NCBI GenBank assembly: GCA_945876665.1
Contig: CAMCPC010000040.1
Span: 1-8,489, forward strand
Direction: 5' to 3'
DNA length: 8,489 nt
Origin: an uncultured Oscillospiraceae bacterium
GTDB lineage: Bacteria > Bacillota > Clostridia > UBA1381
The position numbers and the translations under genes were made by a program. The notes beneath the pieces were generated by a model. The model was not told where the DNA came from. It worked only from the letters and a program-made list of their open reading frames with translations, and did no database searches. Below are positions 1 through 5,691 of this stretch, one piece after another; position 1 is the stretch's first letter; each line of letters opens with the position of its first letter.

Positions 1-1
1 T

Positions 2-1279
2 ATGCTTCTGAGCGTGGTGTTTCAGCAGCTTTATAATATAGTTGACAGTATCGTGGCAGGAAAATTTGTAGGCGCCAGGGCATTAGCTGCCGTGGGCGCT
101 TCTTATCCGATTACGATGATTTTTATGGCGATTGCCACAGGCACAAATATCGGCGCGGCGGTTATTATATCGCAGCTGTTCGGTGCAAAAAGCTTTGAAA
201 AGCTGAAAACATCTATTTTCACATCGGTTATATCAGTTGTGACGCTGGCGGCTGTGCTGACTGCTGTAGGTCTTGCGCTGTGCGGCGGTATGCTTGCGCT
301 GCTAAGAACTCCGTCCGATATTTTTGACGACTCAAAGATTTATCTTAACATTTACATAGGCGGACTTGTATTCTTGTTTTTGTATAATATCTGCACAGGT
401 ATTTTCACCGCCCTCGGCGACAGCAAAACTCCGCTGTATTTCCTTATAGCGTCATCGGCGGGGAATATAATACTTGACATCGTGTTCGTTGTGCCGCTTG
501 GCATGGGCGTTGCGGGAGTCGCATGGGCGACATTTATCGCGCAGGGTGTGTCCTCTCTGCTTGCCTTTGCGGTAATGCTTAGGAGAGTAAGGGGAATAAA
601 ATCAAACAAATATAAAAAGTTTTCTTTCCGTATGCTTGGAAATATATCAAGAGTGGCAGTACCGAGCATATTGCAGCAGAGCTTTGTTTCAGTGGGAAAT
701 CTGTTTATACAGAGCCGCGTAAATAGTTTCAATTCGGCGGATATTATTGCCGGATACAGTGCGGCTGTCAAACTGAACACCTTTGCGATAACAAGCTTTT
801 CAACCCTCGGAAACGCTATGTCAAGCTATACTGCGCAGAATGTGGGCGCAGGCAGGCTTTTCAGAATACCGCAGGGACTTAAAGCCGGAATAGTTATGCT
901 TATAGCTGTGGCTGCTCCGTTTTTCGCCGCGTACTTTATCTTCCCAAAAACGATGATGAATTTTTTTGTAAACGCAGATGAAACGGGAATTATTGATGTG
1001 GGCACAATGTTTTTGAGGATTGCCGCTCCGTTCTATTTTATAGCCGCGGCAAAGCTGACCGTTGACGGAATACTGCGCGGCGCGGGACGCATGAGGGAAT
1101 TTATGGCGGCTACCTTTACAGATTTGCTTTTAAGGGTAATTCTTGCGTATGTGTTCTCGTACATGATGAATTCCGAAATAGGCATATGGCTGTCATGGCC
1201 TGTGGGCTGGACTGTTGCGGCTGTGATGTCATGCTCGTTTTATGCGGTGTATTATAAGACGAAAATAAAACAACGATAA
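2..1279 (+). CDS. MATE-family multidrug efflux transporter, N-terminus cut off by the window edge
   Basis: Cytoplasmic-membrane antiporter of the MATE family, which as a family exports cationic drugs and other small organic molecules using a Na+ or H+ gradient; the substrate here cannot be read from sequence. The 425 visible residues form a run of hydrophobic helices. They include the family signature FQQLYNIVDSIVAGKFVG (residues 7-24), the GDSKTPLYFLIASSAGN segment at about 138-154, and a repeat of the fold in the second half beginning near VAVPSILQQSFVSVGNLF. The family is usually about 440-460 residues with 12 helices. The first visible ATG falls inside helix 1, where relatives read roughly P-M-L-L-S, so it is probably internal and about 15-25 residues lie upstream. 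The stop is followed by a strong terminator, which separates this gene from the purine operon. Family call is firm; a functional link to the purine genes is not shown. Confidence 0.93.
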   Translation: MLLSVVFQQLYNIVDSIVAGKFVGARALAAVGASYPITMIFMAIATGTNIGAAVIISQLFGAKSFEKLKTSIFTSVISVVTLAAVLTAVGLALCGGMLALLRTPSDIFDDSKIYLNIYIGGLVFLFLYNICTGIFTALGDSKTPLYFLIASSAGNIILDIVFVVPLGMGVAGVAWATFIAQGVSSLLAFAVMLRRVRGIKSNKYKKFSFRMLGNISRVAVPSILQQSFVSVGNLFIQSRVNSFNSADIIAGYSAAVKLNTFAITSFSTLGNAMSSYTAQNVGAGRLFRIPQGLKAGIVMLIAVAAPFFAAYFIFPKTMMNFFVNADETGIIDVGTMFLRIAAPFYFIAAAKLTVDGILRGAGRMREFMAATFTDLLLRVILAYVFSYMMNSEIGIWLSWPVGWTVAAVMSCSFYAVYYKTKIKQR

Positions 1280-1286
1280 CGAAAAG

Positions 1287-1318
1287 CTGATGAGATGCTC
1301 AATCTCGTCAGTTTTTTT
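1287..1318 (+). terminator. Rho-independent terminator of the MATE gene
   Basis: The left arm CTGATGAGAT (1287-1296) pairs with ATCTCGTCAG (1302-1311) over 10 bp with a single G-U pair and a 5-nt loop. It is followed directly by seven Ts (1312-1318) and further T-rich sequence. It begins 8 nt after the transporter stop codon and should isolate that gene from the purine operon. Confidence 0.9.
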
Positions 1319-1330
1319 GTTGTTTTATGC

Positions 1331-1346
1331 GTCAATATCTGTTGAC
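1331..1346. promoter_or_regulatory. Candidate operator palindrome overlapping the purE promoter -35 box
   Basis: GTCAA (1331-1335) and TTGAC (1342-1346) form an inverted repeat with a 6-nt spacer, and the right arm is most of the -35 hexamer. A regulator bound here would compete with RNA polymerase. I do not recognise it as a known PurR box, and arms of 5 bp can arise by chance. Confidence 0.25.
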
Positions 1347-1370
1347 ATCGGGAGCGTTTTTTGATACTAT
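1342..1370 (+). promoter_or_regulatory. Sigma-A type promoter of the purine operon
   Basis: A perfect -35 TTGACA (1342-1347) is followed after 17 nt by the -10 TACTAT (1365-1370), which matches consensus at 4 of 6 positions. The -10 is preceded by TGA (1362-1364), an extended -10 element. Transcription should start near 1377, giving a leader of only about 44 nt before purE. That is too short for a purine or PRPP riboswitch with its expression platform, so control more likely acts at initiation. An 11-bp odd palindrome, GTAAA-T-TTTAC (1389-1399), lies just inside the predicted transcript and could be a second protein site. Confidence 0.75.
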
Positions 1371-1420
1371 TATTATGTATTACTATCGGTAAATTTTACA
1401 TTATGAAAGGATGAACAAAT

Positions 1421-1918
1421 ATGACTCCAAAGGTAGCATTGATAATGGGAAGCGACTCTGATTTTGAAAAGTTAAAGAGCTGCGTTTCAAAGCTGAAGGA
1501 ATTTAATATAGAGGTGGATGTGAACGTAATTTCCGCACACAGAACACCTGATAAGGCGGCGGAATTTGCAAAGAACGCCGAGGCAAACGGCATAGAAGTT
1601 ATAATCTGTGCGGCAGGTATGGCGGCGCATCTGGGCGGCGTAATCGCGGCGCACACAATCGTGCCTGTAATCGGCATTCCGATTAAGTCAACACTTGACG
1701 GTATGGACGCGCTTTTGGCAACAGTGCAGATGCCGCCGGGAATACCTGTTGCGACTGTCGGCATAGACAACGGCACAAATGCGGCAATTTTGGCGGCGCA
1801 GATTTTGGCGGTTAAATATGATTATTTAAAGGACGCTCTAAAGGCTGCAAAGGTTAAAATGGTCGAGGGTGTTGAGAAGAAAAACGAGAAGATAAAAAAG
1901 TTAGTTGAAGAACTATAA
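1421..1918 (+). CDS. purE: N5-carboxyaminoimidazole ribonucleotide mutase (PurE, class I-like)
   Basis: Step 6 of purine synthesis: it forms 4-carboxy-AIR (CAIR) in the cytoplasm, in class I enzymes by moving the carboxylate of N5-CAIR made by PurK. The 165 residues match the usual single-domain length. Visible motifs are GSDSD (10-14, phosphate and ribose binding), SAHRTP (38-43, with His40 at the place of the catalytic His of E. coli PurE), [10 protein letters not shown] (65-74) and [13 protein letters not shown] (101-113). The SAHRTP and AAHL motifs place it with class I rather than the animal-type class II AIR carboxylases. Compared with E. coli AGGAAHLPGM, the loop has Met and Gly in place of Gly and Pro. 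The start is set by GAAAGG (1405-1410), 10 nt before ATG. It is the first gene of the operon. No purK is present in the window. Confidence 0.96.
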   Translation: MTPKVALIMGSDSDFEKLKSCVSKLKEFNIEVDVNVISAHRTPDKAAEFAKNAEANGIEVIICAAGMAAHLGGVIAAHTIVPVIGIPIKSTLDGMDALLATVQMPPGIPVATVGIDNGTNAAILAAQILAVKYDYLKDALKAAKVKMVEGVEKKNEKIKKLVEEL

Positions 1919-1934
1919 GAAAGGAATTAAAACA

Positions 1935-2996
1935 ATGAGTGAAAATGCGTACAAACAGGCAGGCGTAGACGTTGAGGCGGGCTACGAATCAGTAAGACTA
2001 ATCAAGGACGACGTTAAAAAGACAGCTATCGAGGGAGTGCTGGGTGGCATAGGCGGCTTCGGCGGATTATTTGAAATGCCGAAGAACTATGAAAACCCCG
2101 TGCTTGTTTCCGGTACTGACGGAGTAGGAACGAAGATAAGAGTTGCTTTTCTTATGGACAAGCATGACACTATCGGACAGGACTGCGTTGCGATGTGCGT
2201 GAATGACATTGCTTGTTCAGGCGCAAAGCCGTTGTTTTTCCTTGATTATATTGCAATCGGCAAGAATGTTCCGGAAAAGGTAGCAAAAATCGTAAAGGGT
2301 GTTGCAGACGGCTGTGTGTTGGCAGGCTGTGCGCTTGTTGGTGGTGAAACTGCGGAACACCCCGGAATGATGCCTGAGGACGAATATGACGTTGCAGGCT
2401 TCAGCGTTGGTGTGGTTGAAAAGAGCAAAATCACTGACGGCAGCAGCGCCAAGGCCGGCGACGTGCTTATCGGTATTGCGTCAAGCGGTGTCCACTCAAA
2501 CGGATACTCTCTTGTAAGAAAGGTTTTCGGTCTGAATGACGATAACGCAAAGGAAACTCTTAACACATATTCGGAGGAGCTTGGCAAGACAATAGGCGAG
2601 GAACTTCTTACACCCACAAGAATTTACGTTAAGCCGCTTTTAAAGCTTATTGACGAGGTTGGTATAAAGACTGTTTCCCATATCACAGGCGGCGGCTTTA
2701 TCGAGAATGTTCCGAGAATGCTGCCCGACGGCTTAAAGGCTGTAATTAAGAAGGGCTCATGGGATATTCTTCCGATATTCAACCTTATGCAGAAAAAGGC
2801 TGATATTCCCGAAAGAGATATGTACAACACCTTTAACATGGGTATCGGCATGATTGTGGCAGTTGACGCGGACAAGGCTCAGGCGGCTGTTAAGTGCCTT
2901 GAAGCCGCAGGCGAAAAAGCATATATCCTTGGCGAGCTTGTTGAGGGCGAAAAGTCTGTGGAAATTGTAAGCGACAACGGCGAGGTAATAAAGTAA
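1935..2996 (+). CDS. purM: Phosphoribosylformylglycinamidine cyclo-ligase (AIR synthetase, PurM)
   Basis: Step 5: ATP-dependent ring closure of FGAM to aminoimidazole ribonucleotide, as a cytoplasmic dimer of the PurM/PurL/SelD ATPase superfamily. The 353 residues are the normal length. Motifs in order are [15 protein letters not shown] (6-20), [10 protein letters not shown] (58-67), [20 protein letters not shown] (81-100), [11 protein letters not shown] (136-146), [11 protein letters not shown] (183-193) and [15 protein letters not shown] (249-263). The N-terminal half carries the metal and ATP residues, and the C-terminal half the glycine-rich loop. I chose ATG 1935 because GAAAGGA (1919-1925) lies 9 nt upstream and the protein then begins like other PurM. 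An in-frame TTG at 1905 inside purE would only add 10 unconserved residues. The gene starts 16 nt after purE and shares one base with purN. Confidence 0.97.
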   Translation: MSENAYKQAGVDVEAGYESVRLIKDDVKKTAIEGVLGGIGGFGGLFEMPKNYENPVLVSGTDGVGTKIRVAFLMDKHDTIGQDCVAMCVNDIACSGAKPLFFLDYIAIGKNVPEKVAKIVKGVADGCVLAGCALVGGETAEHPGMMPEDEYDVAGFSVGVVEKSKITDGSSAKAGDVLIGIASSGVHSNGYSLVRKVFGLNDDNAKETLNTYSEELGKTIGEELLTPTRIYVKPLLKLIDEVGIKTVSHITGGGFIENVPRMLPDGLKAVIKKGSWDILPIFNLMQKKADIPERDMYNTFNMGIGMIVAVDADKAQAAVKCLEAAGEKAYILGELVEGEKSVEIVSDNGEVIK

Positions 2997-3586
2997 TGAA
3001 AAAAATAGGAGTTTTGGTTTCGGGCGGCGGCACGAATTTACAAGCGCTGATTGACGCACAGGGAACTGTTATCAAAAATGGTGAAATTGTGACCGTTGTT
3101 TCGAACAAGGAGGGTGTTTATGCTCTTGAAAGAGCAAAAAATGCCGGTATTGACGCGCACGTTATCACGCGTAAGGAGTGCGGCTCAAAGGAGGCCTTTG
3201 ATATTGCGCTGCGTGATTATATGCAGAAAATGGGCGTTGATGTTGTTGTGCTTGCGGGATTTCTTGCGATATTGGGCGAGAATTTCCTTGCGGCATATAA
3301 GGATAAGATTGTTAATATCCACCCGTCATTAATTCCGTCTTTTTGCGGTGACGGATTTTACGGACTTCATGTGCATGAGGCGGCGCTTGAATACGGCGTT
3401 AAGGTCACAGGCGCGACCGCGCATTTAGTGAACGAAATCACGGACGGAGGCAGGATTTTGCTGCAAAAGGCGGTTGAAATTCAGGACGGAGACACCCCCG
3501 AAATTTTGCAGAAACGCGTTATGGAACAGGCGGAGTGGATTATTCTTCCACAAGCGGTAGAGTTAGTTTGCAAAGGAGAAGTATAA
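2996..3586 (+). CDS. purN: Phosphoribosylglycinamide formyltransferase (GAR transformylase, PurN)
   Basis: Step 3: transfers the formyl group of 10-formyl-THF to glycinamide ribonucleotide. The 196 residues are typical. Visible are the phosphate-binding VSGGGTNLQALI (8-19), the NIHPSLIPS motif whose Asn107 and His109 match E. coli Asn106 and His108, and a DGG motif with Asp150 at the place of E. coli Asp144. Between HPSLIP and GLHVHEAAL there are about five extra residues (SFCGDGFY) relative to E. coli PurN; from memory this longer loop is usual in Clostridia. The ATG overlaps the purM stop as TAATG, with GAGG (2982-2985) 10 nt upstream, so it is probably translationally coupled. It also overlaps the next gene by one base. 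Confidence 0.96.
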   Translation: MKKIGVLVSGGGTNLQALIDAQGTVIKNGEIVTVVSNKEGVYALERAKNAGIDAHVITRKECGSKEAFDIALRDYMQKMGVDVVVLAGFLAILGENFLAAYKDKIVNIHPSLIPSFCGDGFYGLHVHEAALEYGVKVTGATAHLVNEITDGGRILLQKAVEIQDGDTPEILQKRVMEQAEWIILPQAVELVCKGEV

Positions 3587-4299
3587 TGAAAAAAATTGAT
3601 ATTTATGAAGAATTAAAGCAAAACGCATACCCGGGCAGAGGTATTGTAATCGGCAAAAGTGCGGACGGCAAGAGCGCCGTTACGGCGTACTTTATCATGG
3701 GCAGAAGCGTGAACAGCCGTAACCGCGTATTCGTGGAGGACGGCGACGGTATCCGTACACAGGCGTTTGACCCGTCAAAGCTGTCTGACCCGCACTTGAT
3801 TATTTACGCGCCTGTTCGCGTGCTTGGCAACAAGACAATTGTTACAAACGGTGACCAGACAGACACGATTTATGATTTGATGAATCAGCAGATGACCTTT
3901 GAGCAGTCACTGCGCACACGTGAATTTGAGGACGACGCTCCGAACTACACACCGAGAATTTCGGGTATAATAAAGACTGACGAGGGCGGCTTCAATTACG
4001 CTATGTCAATCCTAAAGAGCGCGAACGGCAACCCTGATTCGTGTCAGAGATACACATTTTCATACAACAATCCGCTTGCAGGCGAGGGACATTTTATCCA
4101 CACATATATGGGTGATGGCAGTCCGCTGCCGTCATTTGAGGGCGAGCCAAAATTAGTCGGTATTCCGAACGACATTGACGAGTTCACAGACGGTCTTTGG
4201 AATGCGCTTAACGAGGATAACAAGGTTTCGCTGTTTGTAAGATTTATTGATTTGGAAAGCGGTGAAACAAAGTCAAAGATTGTGAACAAGAATAATTAA
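3586..4299 (+). CDS. purO: IMP cyclohydrolase, PurO family
   Basis: Step 10: closes the purine ring by converting FAICAR to IMP. The 237-residue protein belongs to the PurO-type IMP cyclohydrolase family, first characterised in methanogenic archaea and unrelated in fold to the MGS-like cyclohydrolase half of PurH. It shows the family blocks YPGRGIVIG (15-23), AYFIMGRSVNSRNRVF (34-49), the DPSK and IIYAPVRV region (62-79), VTNGDQTDTIYD (86-97) and NYTPRISG (120-127). The C-terminal AGEGHFIHTY and LPSFEGEP blocks are those I remember from clostridial members. The start is ATG 3586, set by AAAGGAG (3572-3578) at 7 nt and by the TAATG overlap with purN; an in-frame upstream start at 3535 would lie inside purN and is unneeded. 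Its neighbour on the 3' side is the AICAR transformylase, so the two replace bifunctional PurH. Confidence 0.92.
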   Translation: MKKIDIYEELKQNAYPGRGIVIGKSADGKSAVTAYFIMGRSVNSRNRVFVEDGDGIRTQAFDPSKLSDPHLIIYAPVRVLGNKTIVTNGDQTDTIYDLMNQQMTFEQSLRTREFEDDAPNYTPRISGIIKTDEGGFNYAMSILKSANGNPDSCQRYTFSYNNPLAGEGHFIHTYMGDGSPLPSFEGEPKLVGIPNDIDEFTDGLWNALNEDNKVSLFVRFIDLESGETKSKIVNKNN

Positions 4300-4323
4300 G
4301 ATAAAAACGAAAGGACGATAAAA

Positions 4324-5496
4324 ATGAACGAAATGCAATTAAAGTACGGCTGTAACCCGAACCAGAAGCCGTCGAGAGTATTCATGGAAAACGGCGATTT
4401 GCCGTTCGAGGTAATCAGCGGAAAGCCTGGTTATATTAACCTTTTGGACGCGCTGAACGGCTGGCAGCTTGTAAAGGAATTGAAAAAGGCAACAGGACTT
4501 CCTGCGGCAACGTCATTCAAGCACGTTTCACCTGCGGGTGCGGCTGTGGGACTTCCTCTTTCGGACACGCTGAAGAAAATTTACTTCGTTGACGATGTGG
4601 AGCTTACTCCGCTTGCGAATGCGTACGCGCGTGCAAGAGGCGCGGACAGAATGTCCTCATTCGGTGATTTTATCGCCCTTTCGGACGAGTGCGACAAGGC
4701 AACAGCGCTGCTTATCAAGAAAGAGGTTTCTGACGGCGTAATTGCGCCGGGCTACAGTGACGAGGCGCTTGAAATCCTTAAGGCAAAGAAAAAGGGCAAC
4801 TACAATATTATAAAGATTGACCCGAACTACACTCCTGCGGAAATTGAGCGCAAGCAGGTGTTCGGCGTGACCTTTGAGCAGGGCAGAAACGAGCTTGATA
4901 TAAATGACGAGCTTTTGTCAAATGTAATCACAGACAACAAGACACTTTCAGACGAGGCAAAGCGCGACCTTAAAATTGCGCTCATCACACTTAAATACAC
5001 ACAGTCAAACAGCGTGTGCTACGTTAAGGACGGACAGGCAATCGGTATCGGCGCAGGTCAGCAGTCGCGTATTCACTGTACGCGTCTTGCAGGCAACAAG
5101 GCTGATATATGGTGGCTAAGACAGGCGCCGCAGGTGCTGGAATTACAATTTGTTGACGGCATAAAGAGAGCCGACAGAGATAATGCGATTGATGTTTATA
5201 TTTCTGACGAGTACATGGACGTGCTTGCGGACGGCGTATGGGAAAAGACCTTTAAGGTAAAGCCGCCCGTATTCACAAAGGAGGAGCAGAGAGCATGGCT
5301 TGACAAGAACACGGACGTTGCATTGGGTTCGGACGCGTTCTTCCCGTTCGGCGACAATATCGAAAGAGCGCACAAGTCGGGCGTAACCGTAATCGCGCAG
5401 CCGGGCGGCTCAATCCGTGACGATAACGTTATTGAAACGTGTAACAAGTACGGCATGGCAATGGCATTTACAGGTATTCGTCTGTTCCATCACTAA
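4324..5496 (+). CDS. purH: Stand-alone AICAR transformylase (C-terminal half of PurH), eukaryote-like
   Basis: Step 9: formylates AICAR with 10-formyl-THF to give FAICAR. The 390 residues equal the AICARFT part of PurH/ATIC only; the N-terminal MGS-like cyclohydrolase domain is absent and its job is covered by the PurO gene upstream. Motifs are KYGCNPNQKP (7-16), SFKHVSPAGAA (64-74) with the catalytic Lys66-His67 pair, YARARGADRMSSFGDF (101-116), KYTQSNSVCYVKDGQAIGIG (224-243), QQSRIHCTRLAG (246-257) and the universal C-terminus RLFHH (386-390). SPAGAA and RARGADRMSS match human ATIC as I remember it, whereas E. coli PurH has NPCG at the same place. Some authors call separate transformylases purV; purH is used here as the family name. 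The start follows GAAAGGA (4309-4315) by 8 nt and lies 24 nt after the PurO gene. Confidence 0.95.
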   Translation: MNEMQLKYGCNPNQKPSRVFMENGDLPFEVISGKPGYINLLDALNGWQLVKELKKATGLPAATSFKHVSPAGAAVGLPLSDTLKKIYFVDDVELTPLANAYARARGADRMSSFGDFIALSDECDKATALLIKKEVSDGVIAPGYSDEALEILKAKKKGNYNIIKIDPNYTPAEIERKQVFGVTFEQGRNELDINDELLSNVITDNKTLSDEAKRDLKIALITLKYTQSNSVCYVKDGQAIGIGAGQQSRIHCTRLAGNKADIWWLRQAPQVLELQFVDGIKRADRDNAIDVYISDEYMDVLADGVWEKTFKVKPPVFTKEEQRAWLDKNTDVALGSDAFFPFGDNIERAHKSGVTVIAQPGGSIRDDNVIETCNKYGMAMAFTGIRLFHH

Positions 5497-5532
5497 TATG
5501 AAAAATCCCATAATCAGCTCCATATGCACTTC

Positions 5533-5574
5533 AAAGCAATGGGGCGGTACACGCGTACAGCACCCATTGCTTTT
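5533..5574 (+). terminator. Long hairpin between the AICAR transformylase and purD (weak terminator or RNA processing site)
   Basis: AAAGCAATGGG (5533-5543) pairs perfectly with CCCATTGCTTT (5563-5573). After a bulged A (5562), two more pairs (G5544-C5561, C5545-G5560) and a G/A mismatch, GTAC (5547-5550) pairs with GTAC (5555-5558) around an ACGC loop. This gives about 17 bp in 41 nt. The T run is only TTTT (5571-5574), and most of it lies inside the stem, so termination would be partial. It could attenuate purD and the deaminase relative to the upstream genes, or stabilise or process the mRNA. Confidence 0.5.
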
Positions 5575-5628
5575 CAGCACATCTGAAACTAATTCTGTGA
5601 TTTTTTGGAGAATGAAAGGGAATTTTGA

Positions 5629-5679
5629 ATGAAAAAAATACTTGAAACACCGCATCTGGTGTTTTGTACGGAAAGATAA
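5629..5679 (+). promoter_or_regulatory. Possible 16-codon leader ORF ahead of purD
   Basis: The ORF MKKILETPHLVFCTER has its own plausible ribosome binding site, GAAAGGG (5614-5620), 8 nt before the ATG. Its TAA (5677-5679) overlaps the purD ribosome binding site AAGGAG (5678-5683), an arrangement that suits translational coupling. The hairpin AAACACC-gcatct-GGTGTTT (5645-5651/5658-5664) lies inside it and would be opened by a translating ribosome. So short an ORF can occur by chance, and there is no run of a single amino-acid codon as in classical attenuators. Confidence 0.25.
5645..5665 (+). promoter_or_regulatory. Small hairpin upstream of the purD ribosome binding site
   Basis: A 7-bp perfect stem AAACACC/GGTGTTT with a 6-nt loop ends in TTTT and sits 13 nt before AAGGAG. 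It could shape access of ribosomes to purD or act as a weak attenuator. It is too AT-rich at the base and too poor in Ts to call a terminator. Confidence 0.35.
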
Positions 5680-5691
5680 GGAGTAAGACAT

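Larger units (their letters stand above)
5497..5691 (+). other. 195-nt leader-like gap between the AICAR transformylase and purD
   Basis: This gap interrupts an operon whose other junctions, up to the dCMP deaminase, range from a 1-nt overlap to 24 nt. It holds a long hairpin (5533-5573), a T-rich run (5601-5606), a smaller hairpin (5645-5664) and the purD ribosome binding site AAGGAG (5678-5683). It can be read as two tiny ORFs end to end (5498-5632 and 5629-5679). I find no convincing -35/-10 promoter. The 9-mer ATATGAAAA occurs at both ends (5496-5504 and 5690-5698), which could be a footprint of insertion or just the common ATGAAAA start. It is either a regulatory leader for purD or an inserted intergenic repeat. 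Confidence 0.5.

Noticed and set aside
1319..1420. Guanine, PRPP or other riboswitch ahead of purE
   Set aside because: The likely transcript start leaves only about 44 nt of leader, and I see neither the purine aptamer core nor a terminator/antiterminator pair.
1905..1934. TTG start at 1905 extending purM upstream into purE
   Set aside because: It adds 10 residues that PurM does not conserve. ATG 1935 has GAAAGGA at a good 9-nt spacing and gives a normal N-terminus.
3535..3585. In-frame start at 3535 for the IMP cyclohydrolase
   Set aside because: It would lie within purN. ATG 3586 has AAAGGAG at 7 nt and forms the TAATG overlap already seen at purM-purN.
5498..5632. 44-codon ORF starting 1 nt after the AICAR transformylase stop
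   Set aside because: It has no ribosome binding site, and codons 12-25 are the long hairpin. The peptide has no recognisable feature, so the stretch is better explained as structured non-coding sequence, though its TGA overlaps the start of the next mini-ORF.
5410..5691. Reverse-strand ORF of 93 codons across the purH-purD gap
   Set aside because: It has no ribosome binding site before its start and runs into the conserved 3' end of the transformylase gene on the opposite strand; it looks like a chance frame.
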